DNA of 21,737 nucleotides from a virus. The DNA is taken from IMG/VR virus record IMGVR_UViG_3300020020_000171, positions 1 through 21,737 of that record, one strand, 5' to 3'. Shown here in pieces: positions 13,430-20,210 of the stretch (position 1 is the stretch's first letter; every line of letters starts with the position of its first letter). The notes below the pieces were generated by a model. It had not been told where the DNA came from. It did no database searches and worked only from the letters and a program-made list of their open reading frames with translations. A program made the position numbers and the translations under genes.

Positions 13430-15204
13430 CCGGCCTCCTCCTCAGCGAGCCGCAGCCAGTTCCGCAACCGACCCCGTTCGTGAGGCTGGCGGCCTTGGAT
13501 CAGGGAGGTGCAGTACGAGTCGAGCAGCGGGACCACGACCGCCGGGTCGCCGATCCCTTCCAGCACCATCGGGGCACACGACCAGGCGTCGTCGAGCAGT
13601 TTCGCGGTGTTGACCGGGGTGACGTACAGGTGGGTCTCGTAGGCGGGGACGCCCGGTGGTTTGGCAGTGGACTGGCGGAGCCGGTTCCCGGCACGTTCCA
13701 GCGCCCGGAACACCAGCGCCTCGGAGGCGGCGACCAGTGCGGACTCGGCTGGGGTGCGGGGCCGGGTGGGGTGACCTTCGAGGGACGGGGTGGGGCGTTC
13801 CAGCCGGGGAGCCTGGTTGGTGGTGACCGGGCCGAGGTCGACGCCGAGTTGGGCCATCGCGGCCTGCACCTGTTCGGGGGTGGTGGACTGGGTGGCGGCC
13901 TTGACCAGCAGCCAGGTCTGGAACTCCTCCTCGGACGCCATGTCTTCGAGGGCGAACCCGTTCTCTCGGAACAGGGCCTTCGGGGACAGCAGCCCCCGGT
14001 CGTACAACTCGAAGGCTTCCTGGGACCGGTCGGGCCGGAGCCGGAGCCGTTCGGTGGAGTAGGTGACGAACGCGGAGACGGACTCTTCCCCGTCGGAGAT
14101 GGTGGGCCGCAGGTAACCCATGGTGAGCGCGTTGCACACCGTGTCCAGCATCGGCTCGATGTGCAACTTGATGGTGGACTCTTCGATCTGCCACGCACCC
14201 CAGTGCGACACCCCGTTGCTGTTGCCACCACCGGTGCCGCCGTTGCTGGACATTCCGAGCACCTGCTCGGGGGGCAGGTCCATGCCGAGCGCGAACCGGC
14301 GGATCGCCTCCACCCGCATGTCCATGGAGGCCGAGTCCAGGGCGGACCAGAACTCCAGCAGCCGGGGCTTGTCGATGGCGTCGTCGGGGGCGGTGACCAC
14401 GATCGGGACCAGCGCGGACGGTGACCCTGGGTCGGCGATGGGGGCCATCATCGCCTCGGCCAAGGTGAGCATGAACTCGTCGGCCTCGTTGGCGCCGGTG
14501 ACCTCGTGGCCCTCTTGGGCGGGGGGCTTGGGGAACGACATGCCCTGCGGCATCAACAGGATGCCCGCCCCGGCCAGGCGGCTGGTGATCTGAGCGAACA
14601 CGTGCCGGGTGAGCCATTCGATCTCGGACAGGATCGGCAGCAGGGAACGGAACGGGGAGTCGGCTTCGACGTGCTTGCCGGGGGCGGGCAGCCAGATGCG
14701 GATGACCACGTCGTCTTCGGTGAGGTCGATCGGCGGCAGCCCGTTGCCGTAGTTGATCTGCCACTGGTCGTTGGCGACGACCTGCACTTCGAGGCAGGAC
14801 AGCACTTCCCACAGGTCGCCGGTGATGGCTTGGCGGCCGATCAGGTAGCACTCCCCGGCGACGGTGAGGTGCAACCCGATGGCGTCGAGCATCTGGGTTT
14901 GGCCGTCGGGTCCGTTGAACAGGTCGACCAGGGCTTCGTAGGCGGGTCCGGAGTCCAGGGACTCGATGCTTCCTTCGCCGTCGAGTTGGGCTGCGGACAG
15001 CACGGCCCGGGACAGGGCGTGCCCGAAGAACCGTGCCCCGTACCGGGCTTCCCCACAGATCGCGTAGTGCCGGTAACACTCCCGTTGCCAGTCCTGTCGC
15101 TGGGAGTAGATACGGACACCCTTGCCCGGATAACGGGTCGACGAGGCGACTAGTGACTTTGTCGTCGGAATGGCGACAGCACTGGAGGGCTTTTCTCTGG
15201 GCAC
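13426..15204 (-). CDS. Portal protein
   Basis: A 592-residue protein starting at GTG 15204, with GGGGAG five bases upstream inside an inverted repeat. It fits the phage portal family in length and order: an N-terminal arm; a wing region with LTVAGECYLIGRQ and DDVVIRIWLPAPGKHVEADSPFR (residues about 170-192), typical of actinophage portals, where W-x-P-x-P and a D-S-P-x-R motif recur; the helical stem VEAIRRFALGMDLPPEQVLGM followed by a glycine-rich loop (SSNGGTGGGNSNG); and a helical crown with an extended C-terminal part. The portal forms the dodecameric DNA channel and the docking site for terminase and adaptor. It lies between the packaging genes and the MuF-protease gene, as expected. Confidence 0.93.
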   Translation of the reverse strand: MPREKPSSAVAIPTTKSLVASSTRYPGKGVRIYSQRQDWQRECYRHYAICGEARYGARFFGHALSRAVLSAAQLDGEGSIESLDSGPAYEALVDLFNGPDGQTQMLDAIGLHLTVAGECYLIGRQAITGDLWEVLSCLEVQVVANDQWQINYGNGLPPIDLTEDDVVIRIWLPAPGKHVEADSPFRSLLPILSEIEWLTRHVFAQITSRLAGAGILLMPQGMSFPKPPAQEGHEVTGANEADEFMLTLAEAMMAPIADPGSPSALVPIVVTAPDDAIDKPRLLEFWSALDSASMDMRVEAIRRFALGMDLPPEQVLGMSSNGGTGGGNSNGVSHWGAWQIEESTIKLHIEPMLDTVCNALTMGYLRPTISDGEESVSAFVTYSTERLRLRPDRSQEAFELYDRGLLSPKALFRENGFALEDMASEEEFQTWLLVKAATQSTTPEQVQAAMAQLGVDLGPVTTNQAPRLERPTPSLEGHPTRPRTPAESALVAASEALVFRALERAGNRLRQSTAKPPGVPAYETHLYVTPVNTAKLLDDAWSCAPMVLEGIGDPAVVVPLLDSYCTSLIQGRQPHERGRLRNWLRLAEEEAG

Positions 15205-15206
15205 GT

Positions 15207-15246
15207 CACTCCCCGCAGGTCAGAGGGGTCCGTTATTCGGGGAGTG
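15207..15246 (-). promoter_or_regulatory. Inverted repeat enclosing the portal ribosome site
   Basis: A perfect 9-base repeat (CACTCCCCG at 15207-15215, CGGGGAGTG at 15238-15246) with a 22-base spacer. The arm nearest the portal start contains its GGGGAG ribosome site, so a hairpin in the mRNA would hide it. It could couple or restrain portal translation, or act as a weak terminator after the DUF1360-like gene. Confidence 0.45.
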
Positions 15247-15251
15247 TAGAC

Positions 15252-15569
15252 CTAGCCTTCTTCGGGCTGGTCGTACGAGACGAGGATCGCCGCGATGTAG
15301 GACCCCGCCCACACCCCGTTGATCACCCACCATGTCCAATGCAGGTCGCTGATCCATGCCCACGCCAGCATCCCAGCGGACAGGTACGGGGTCATGCAGT
15401 ACTGACACTCCCACAGTTTCGACCACTTCGAGTCGTCCTTGTACCGGGCGAGGATGTGGACCCGCAACCACACCATCGGCGGGAGTTCGTCGAAGATGAT
15501 GAGCCGGGCAGTGCGGGCTACGGACACCACGCCGACCAGGGTGGCGACCACCCATTCCCAATGGCTCAC
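15252..15569 (-). CDS. DUF1360-like small membrane protein
   Basis: A 105-residue protein starting at GTG 15569, overlapping the upstream stop by four bases. Residues about 5-20 are hydrophobic and lead into ARTARLIIFDELPP, followed by a polar part, KLWECQYCMTPYLSAGML with a Cys-x-x-Cys pair, and two further hydrophobic segments (AWAWISDLHWTWWVINGVWA, AGSYIAAILV). The R-x-x-R-L-I/T-x-D motif followed by a C-x-x-C membrane entry is the pattern of the DUF1360 family, widespread in actinophages and their hosts. The function is unknown. It lies between the terminase and portal genes. Confidence 0.75.
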   Translation of the reverse strand: MSHWEWVVATLVGVVSVARTARLIIFDELPPMVWLRVHILARYKDDSKWSKLWECQYCMTPYLSAGMLAWAWISDLHWTWWVINGVWAGSYIAAILVSYDQPEEG

Positions 15570-15724
15570 GAGTTCCCCCTGATGTTCGCGGTGATGGTCT
15601 GCCCCAGGAGGATGAGGGCCTGCTCCTCGGTGAACCCCTCGTCGACCAGGGCGACAAACATCTGACGCGCCGCGTTCGCCATCGCGCGCATGTCGGCGTT
15701 GGGTTCCATCTTGGGATCGTTCAT
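15566..15724 (-). CDS. 52-residue hypothetical protein after terminase
   Basis: ATG 15724 overlaps the terminase stop by one base (TGATG), and its own TGA overlaps the next GTG by four bases. The product has a helical layout: ADMRAMANAARQMFVALVDE, then GFTEEQALILLGQTITANI. The FxALVxEGFTEEQALxLL pattern recurs in small actinophage proteins encoded near terminase and looks like a UBA-like or helical hairpin module, but I know no function. Tight coupling on both sides supports a real gene. Confidence 0.75.
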   Translation of the reverse strand: MNDPKMEPNADMRAMANAARQMFVALVDEGFTEEQALILLGQTITANIRGNS

Positions 15725-17163
15725 CACACGGCCCGCAGGTGGGCGGGGCGGTCGACCCGGCGGGTGCGGAGCAGCCGGTCCGGGGACGCGATCTGGGCGG
15801 GCATCACGATCTTGGCGAGTTCGGTGCAGGCGTGCACCAGGGCGTCCACCCGGTTCGGGGACGACCCTTCGCCGGGCACCCAGGTGGTCTGCTCTTCTTC
15901 CAGTTCGGCGAGGTCGCCGGAGCGGCCGACGTGGAAGACCCGGCCCTTCTCGTAGAGCGCGACGATCGGTTCGGCACGCAGTTCCTTCCCGCGCCGGGAC
16001 TCGGCGAGGATCACCCGGGCTCCGTTGTGGCCGGTGGATTCCAGCGTGTGCTTGACCATGTCACCGCCGTAGTTCTTCTCGGCGACGATGGCGTCGGCCT
16101 TGAACGTCTCGTACTCACCGTTCGCCCGACCAGCCCACCCGGCGGGACTGTACTTGCCGGTCGCGTCGGCGAACACGTACAGGTTGCGGTCGTGGCCGAT
16201 ACCGACGGTGATGATGCCGGTGTCGTCAGACTTCTTGTTGGTGGACCCGGCGGGGTCGACCCCCACCACCATCCGGATCATCGGGGGCGGGTCAAGGATG
16301 TAGTGGAACATCTCCCAGTTCCACAGGGCGCCTTCCACATCTTCGAGGACTTCGCCGTGGAGTTCCTGGCGTCCGGTGCGGGTGCCTTCGTACCGTTCGA
16401 GGATGGTGTCCCGGAACGTAGGGGCCAGGTTGATCAAGTTCGCGTAGGTGGACACGGTGTGGGTGATAGTGCGGGGGTCTTTCAGGAGGGTCTTCATGAA
16501 CCCGGTGGGCTTGGGAGTGGTGGTGGCGACCACCTTCGGCCGCAACGGTTGACCGTTGATGCTCCGCTTCACCCGGAGACCGAGCAACAGGTTGTCCCAG
16601 CACTCGGTGGCGAGGTCCCAGTGAGCGGGCTCGTCGGCCCACGCGAACCCGTGCTCGGGGCCACGGAGCCGGTCGGGCTCCTCGGCGGAGAACCCCTGGC
16701 CGATGCACCCGCTGGGCCAGGTGAGCCGCTTCCTCGACGGCTCCCACAGTGGGCGCTTGCCGGGGGGTGCGGTCGCCAGGATGCCGGACTCTCCCTCGAC
16801 CATGATCTCGCGGAGGTCGGGTCCGGTGGCGGCGATGAGCGCGACTCGGGGGGTGGCTTCCGATGCCCGGTGCGTCACCTCCGATCCGGTGCGGGTTTTC
16901 CCGGAGCCGCGCCCACCTTTGAGCAGCCACACCAGCCAGTCCAGCGACCAGTACGGGGGCCGTTGGTCGGCTCGGGCGTGCTGCCAGTCCCAGGTGTCGT
17001 GGGGGTTGCCGTCGCAATCAGGGCGTTGGCAGTAGAACGGCCGCCATGACGAGTTGGAGAACTCGTTCAGCAGTTCGACAGCACGGGCTTGGGACTCGGG
17101 TCGCCAGTGCCGGTATTCATCGAGGCCAACCTCTGGCACGTGGCCCGGTGTCGGGTCACGCAT
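15724..17163 (-). CDS. Terminase large subunit
   Basis: A 479-residue protein from ATG 17163 (GTG 17172 is an equally possible start; the open frame to 17274 is unlikely). The ATPase domain has Walker A GGRGSGKT (residues 83-90), Walker B FAWADE (173-178) and a coupling motif VVATTTPKPT (211-220). The nuclease domain begins with VVGVDPAGS (D303), continues with AIVAEKNYGGDM and ends with NRVDALVHACTELA, supplying the acidic metal ligands. It packages DNA into the prohead through the portal and cuts concatemers. Residues 45-60 carry a C-x(4)-C with His that may bind metal. The gene start overlaps the upstream zinc-finger gene by about 97 bases. Confidence 0.95.
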   Translation of the reverse strand: MRDPTPGHVPEVGLDEYRHWRPESQARAVELLNEFSNSSWRPFYCQRPDCDGNPHDTWDWQHARADQRPPYWSLDWLVWLLKGGRGSGKTRTGSEVTHRASEATPRVALIAATGPDLREIMVEGESGILATAPPGKRPLWEPSRKRLTWPSGCIGQGFSAEEPDRLRGPEHGFAWADEPAHWDLATECWDNLLLGLRVKRSINGQPLRPKVVATTTPKPTGFMKTLLKDPRTITHTVSTYANLINLAPTFRDTILERYEGTRTGRQELHGEVLEDVEGALWNWEMFHYILDPPPMIRMVVGVDPAGSTNKKSDDTGIITVGIGHDRNLYVFADATGKYSPAGWAGRANGEYETFKADAIVAEKNYGGDMVKHTLESTGHNGARVILAESRRGKELRAEPIVALYEKGRVFHVGRSGDLAELEEEQTTWVPGEGSSPNRVDALVHACTELAKIVMPAQIASPDRLLRTRRVDRPAHLRAV

Positions 17164-17267
17164 GGCAGACACCAGAACCCGCCGTGTAGGCGGGTGGCGT
17201 GGGCGCCAGGGCGCAGCAGAAGGCCGCAGCCACCTGCACACCGTTGGGTCCACCTGACCTTCGCCAT
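17067..17267 (-). CDS. Small zinc-finger-like protein overlapping the terminase start
   Basis: A 66-residue protein from ATG 17267. The N-terminal half contains CAGGCGLLLRPG and RLHGGFWCLPC, a paired C-x3-C and C-x2-C arrangement that fits a treble-clef or zinc-ribbon fold. Similar short proteins appear near terminase genes in actinophages, and HNH endonucleases often begin with such a knuckle, but no HNH catalytic His/Asn set is present. The last 33 residues overlap the terminase coding region in another frame and look less structured. The ribosome site is modest (GAAGGG, rather far upstream). Function unknown; a packaging or DNA-binding accessory is possible. Confidence 0.55.
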   Translation of the reverse strand: MAKVRWTQRCAGGCGLLLRPGAHATRLHGGFWCLPCVTRHRATCQRLASMNTGTGDPSPKPVLSNC

Positions 17268-17298
17268 GCCACAAGAATACCCTTCTGCCCCATTTGAC

Positions 17299-17607
17299 TC
17301 ACCTGACTTCTTCGTTGGTGTTGGCGGGGCCGATCGCCACGGACTTCCAGAACCTCGACATCGTGTGGTTGGTCTGGCCGGGGTCGAACAGGTGACCCGC
17401 CGGTCCTCGGGGCGGTGGCAACGCGGCGACCAGTTCGTCGTAGTCCAACCCGAGGTCCCGGGCCAAGGCGGCACAGGTCGCCAACTGGTAGTACACGGTG
17501 TTCGACGGCACGCCGGTCTTCAGGCAGGCGTCGTAGACCAGCATCGGCATGTCGGCCGAGGTGGTGAACTGCACCTTCGCCCGGAACTCATCCAGCCTGA
17601 ATGGCAT
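17299..17607 (-). CDS. Conserved-type actinophage hypothetical protein near terminase
   Basis: A 102-residue protein from ATG 17607 behind GAAGGG, overlapping the previous gene by 20 bases. The middle (TGVPSNTVYYQLATCAALARDLGLDYDELVAAL, given as two helices with a turn at LGLDYDEL) is followed by PPPRGPAGHLFDP and an NHTMSR segment. I recall this ALARDLxLxxDEL...LPPxRGPxxHLFDP pattern from actinophage and prophage genes next to terminase, but no function is attached to it. Position suggests a packaging or DNA-binding accessory role. The upstream open frame to 17727 is shadow. Confidence 0.7.
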   Translation of the reverse strand: MPFRLDEFRAKVQFTTSADMPMLVYDACLKTGVPSNTVYYQLATCAALARDLGLDYDELVAALPPPRGPAGHLFDPGQTNHTMSRFWKSVAIGPANTNEEVR

Positions 17608-18136
17608 CGTCTGGCCCTTCGATCTCTCCGGCGATGATGTCGTACTCGACGACCTCGGGCATCTGGAACGCCACCACCTTGGCGACCCAGGCTTCCAGTT
17701 CGGCTTGCGACGGGTTGTGCACGACAACCTCGACGGGGGAGTCCAGCCCGAACAGTTTGCGGTGGTCGGCGATCACCTCCCGAGCCTTGGAGATGAACAC
17801 GGCCTGGTCGGGGTTCTCGGGGTCGATGGCCTTGGGCCAGGCGGCCCGGATCAGCCGTTCCAGGCGAGCGCCCGCCAGCCTGCGCATCTTCTCCCGGTCG
17901 TCGGCGTTGGCGAGTTCGCGTTCCAGCGCCTTCTCGGTGGCGACCATGGCGGTGCGGGGGGTGGGGTAGCCGAGACCTTGGGCGATCTCGGTCCAGGTCG
18001 CCCCGGCGTACCGCATCTGCAAGGCGGCGTTGGCCTTGCGATTCCGAGCGCGTCCGGCCGCGTTGCCGGGGTCCTTCCACTGCTTCGTCGGTGAGGACAC
18101 TCCGGTCGGGTCTGTGCTGTCCTGTTGCTGCACCAT
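17588..18136 (-). CDS. HTH protein, probable terminase small subunit
   Basis: A 182-residue protein from ATG 18136, chosen because GGAGG stands six bases upstream; the open frame reaches a TTG at 18148. A polar N-terminus precedes a basic segment (GRARNRKANAALQMR) and a helix-turn-helix at residues about 41-64 (YAGATWTEIAQGLGY with PTPRTA as recognition helix start). Then come helices with DDREKMRRLAGARLERLIRAAW and a C-terminal helical part. A small HTH-plus-helices protein encoded just before the large terminase is typical of the small subunit, which recognises the packaging site. It could also be a different DNA-binding regulator. It follows the modification cassette after only 20 bases. 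Confidence 0.7.
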   Translation of the reverse strand: MVQQQDSTDPTGVSSPTKQWKDPGNAAGRARNRKANAALQMRYAGATWTEIAQGLGYPTPRTAMVATEKALERELANADDREKMRRLAGARLERLIRAAWPKAIDPENPDQAVFISKAREVIADHRKLFGLDSPVEVVVHNPSQAELEAWVAKVVAFQMPEVVEYDIIAGEIEGPDDAIQAG

Positions 18137-18156
18137 CGTTGCCTCCAACGCCTGTT

Positions 18157-18849
18157 CTACACGGTCTCAGTGGGAACCGGCGACGCCCACGCCCCGATCA
18201 GGGACCACACGTGCCACCGCCACAACAGGGTGGGGGTGTGCCACCCGGCGGCGGTCAGGTCCCTGGCGATCCAGGTCGGGGACGCCTGGTACAGCATCCC
18301 CCGCAGCGCCTTGGTCTTGGCGACCCGATCCGGGTCGGTGACCCCGGCGTCCGTCTTGTACTCGTCGAGGGCGGCGACCGCGACCTCTTCCCACCGGGGT
18401 CGGCGGTGCCGAGTCTTGGCGGCCACCAGCACGCACCCGGTGGGCTTGGACCTGACCCGGGCGTCGTGCAGGATGCGCACCCATTGGCCGGGGGGCACGA
18501 ACTGGAGCAGCCACAGGCACACGGTCAGGTCGGCGTCGTGGTGGTCGAGGGTGCCGGGCAGGGACAGCAGGTGGGTCTTCGCGGACGGCACCCGCTGCTC
18601 GGCTTCGGCGAGCATCGAGGGGTCCTCGTCGTACAGGTGGTAGTCGACGGCCCGGTCGTGCAGGTGGGCTTGGAGGGTGGCAGCGGTGCGGCCAGTGGAG
18701 CAGCCGAGGTCAGCGACGGTGCCGCCGGGGGGAACCGCGAACTCGGCGACCAGACTGACCAGGCGTTGCACGTCGGCGTACCCGGGCAGGTGCGCGGCGA
18801 CGTGGGTGTCGAACTCGGGGCCGAAGTCGGTGAACGTCCAATCGCTCAT
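18157..18849 (-). CDS. CmoA-like class I methyltransferase fold: candidate carboxy-SAM synthase
   Basis: A 230-residue protein from ATG 18849, overlapping the AsnB-like stop by four bases. It follows E. coli CmoA (247 residues) along most of its length as I remember that sequence: W4-T-F with a downstream PGY (22-24), motif I VADLGCSTG (45-53), LQFVPP (115-120) facing CmoA LQFLEP, the YK near 164, basic K178/K180 near the position of CmoA R199, which binds the carboxylate, then AAGW and LLWRW (208-212) facing AGF and LWFQ. CmoA makes carboxy-SAM from SAM and prephenate, normally for CmoB in tRNA wobble modification; no CmoB partner is present here. Its neighbour is a DNA cytosine methyltransferase, suggesting it supplies CxSAM for DNA. 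An ordinary SAM methyltransferase remains the alternative. Confidence 0.72.
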   Translation of the reverse strand: MSDWTFTDFGPEFDTHVAAHLPGYADVQRLVSLVAEFAVPPGGTVADLGCSTGRTAATLQAHLHDRAVDYHLYDEDPSMLAEAEQRVPSAKTHLLSLPGTLDHHDADLTVCLWLLQFVPPGQWVRILHDARVRSKPTGCVLVAAKTRHRRPRWEEVAVAALDEYKTDAGVTDPDRVAKTKALRGMLYQASPTWIARDLTAAGWHTPTLLWRWHVWSLIGAWASPVPTETV

Positions 18850-20210
18850 ACCGGCACCTTCCCGAACATCCGCAGGTGCTCTGCACGGTAGTACCGGGTG
18901 GGGTCGGCGATCAGGTTCGCGGTGGCCTTGGTGATCTTGGTCCCGGTCTGGAAGGCGTGCTTGGGCCGCCACCCCAACCCTTCGGGGAGCAGGTCGTCGA
19001 GGGCGGTGGCGAGGACCGCTTTGGGGTGTGCCCCACCCTGGGTGATCTGGTCGCGGGACATGCCGAGGATGTGCCGGACCAAGGGGTCGTGCAGGAACGG
19101 CAACCGGGGTTCGATGCCGTGCGCCATGAACACCTTGTTGGTGCGGGCGAAGTTCTTCTTGTGCTGCCGGGTGAACATCTCGGACCGGTAGCCGAACCAC
19201 CCGGAGCGTTGGATGCCGTGCCACCCCCACCCGTAGGAGCCGAACAGTTCGTCGGAGCCTTCCCCGGACAAGACGACCTTCACCCCGTCCCGGCGCATGG
19301 CGTCGGCGAGCGGGAGGCAGCCGAGGGCTATCTCGATCTGGGCCTTGTAGACCATCTCGGTGGCGGCGATGGCGTCGCCGATGGTGGCCCGGGTGGGTTC
19401 GGGGATGGGCACTTCGATCAGGGGTAGGCCGAGGTGGTCGCACACGATCCTGGACCACTTCAGGTCGGCGGTGCGCTTGTTGTAGAACGCGGTGTAGCAG
19501 GTGGGCTGGTAGCCGTTCTTGACCAAGAGGGCGAGGATCGCCGAGGAGTCGAGGCCGCCGGACACCAGGCAGGCGACCGGGGCGTCGGAGGTCATCCGGT
19601 CCACGGCACCGTCGGCGAGCAGGGCGGCGAGGTCGCCGTCGGGGTGGTCTCGTTCGCTGAGGGGTTCGGCCCAGGTGTGGGAGACCACGTCGGACCCGGT
19701 GATGGACAGGTAGGTGCCGGGTTCGACCCACCCGATCGTGTGCGGGTACACGCCGTGGGCGAGGAGGGCCTTGATCTCGGAGGCGTACACGATCTGGTTG
19801 GTGCGGGTGCGGCCCCAGTGCAGGGGGACTTCGCCGTAGTGGTCGCGGGCCAGCCACAGGGTGTGCCCGTCGGTCCAGGCGAGGGCGAACATGCCGTGCA
19901 GCATCGGCAGGGCGTCGGTGCCGTACCGGTGCAGGGCTGTGGCGACGACCTCGGTGTCGCCGGTGGTGCGCCAATCCCCGCCCAAGGCGTGCCGCAGTTT
20001 GTGCGGCTGCCACAGTTCGCCGTTGTAGGTGACCACCACGGCCCCGGTGTCCCAGGGCTGGTTGGAGTCGTCGGTGAGGTCTTGGACGGCGAGCCGGGTG
20101 TGACCGAGCAGGTAAGGGCCGCAGACCAGGGTGGCTTGGTGGTCGGGGCCACGGTGGGCGAGGGTGGACAGGTCGACGGTGGCGATCTGGCCGCCGATCA
20201 GACCGCACAC
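18846..20210 (-). CDS. AsnB-like glutamine-dependent amidotransferase
   Basis: A 454-residue protein from GTG 20210, chosen because it places the nucleophile at Cys2 (MCGLIGG), which is required after Met removal. The glutaminase domain is complete: R39 in GHTRLAV, NGE at 63-65, GDTE at 84-87. The synthetase domain has the PP-loop SGGLDSS (217-223) and SGEGSDELFG (315-324), as in asparagine synthetase B, but the protein is about 100 residues shorter than E. coli AsnB (554). Such enzymes adenylate a carboxylate and replace it with an amide using ammonia from glutamine. It overlaps the DNA methyltransferase by 13 bases and the CmoA-like gene by four, so the three are coupled. I infer a role in amidating a carboxyl group on modified DNA; plain asparagine synthesis is the alternative. 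Confidence 0.85.
   Translation of the reverse strand: MCGLIGGQIATVDLSTLAHRGPDHQATLVCGPYLLGHTRLAVQDLTDDSNQPWDTGAVVVTYNGELWQPHKLRHALGGDWRTTGDTEVVATALHRYGTDALPMLHGMFALAWTDGHTLWLARDHYGEVPLHWGRTRTNQIVYASEIKALLAHGVYPHTIGWVEPGTYLSITGSDVVSHTWAEPLSERDHPDGDLAALLADGAVDRMTSDAPVACLVSGGLDSSAILALLVKNGYQPTCYTAFYNKRTADLKWSRIVCDHLGLPLIEVPIPEPTRATIGDAIAATEMVYKAQIEIALGCLPLADAMRRDGVKVVLSGEGSDELFGSYGWGWHGIQRSGWFGYRSEMFTRQHKKNFARTNKVFMAHGIEPRLPFLHDPLVRHILGMSRDQITQGGAHPKAVLATALDDLLPEGLGWRPKHAFQTGTKITKATANLIADPTRYYRAEHLRMFGKVPV

Noticed and set aside
17164-17274. Terminase N-terminal extension to TTG 17274
   Set aside because: The extension is Arg/Pro-rich, uses a rare start and overlaps the conserved part of the zinc-finger protein.
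18157-20208. 683-residue minus-strand frame
   Set aside because: Only the last 230 residues (from ATG 18849) are protein-like. The upstream part is an Arg/Pro/His-rich shadow over the AsnB-like gene.
18846-20210. AsnB-like gene read simply as host-type asparagine metabolism
   Set aside because: It cannot be excluded, but its overlaps with a DNA methyltransferase and a CmoA-like gene make a DNA-modification role the better explanation.
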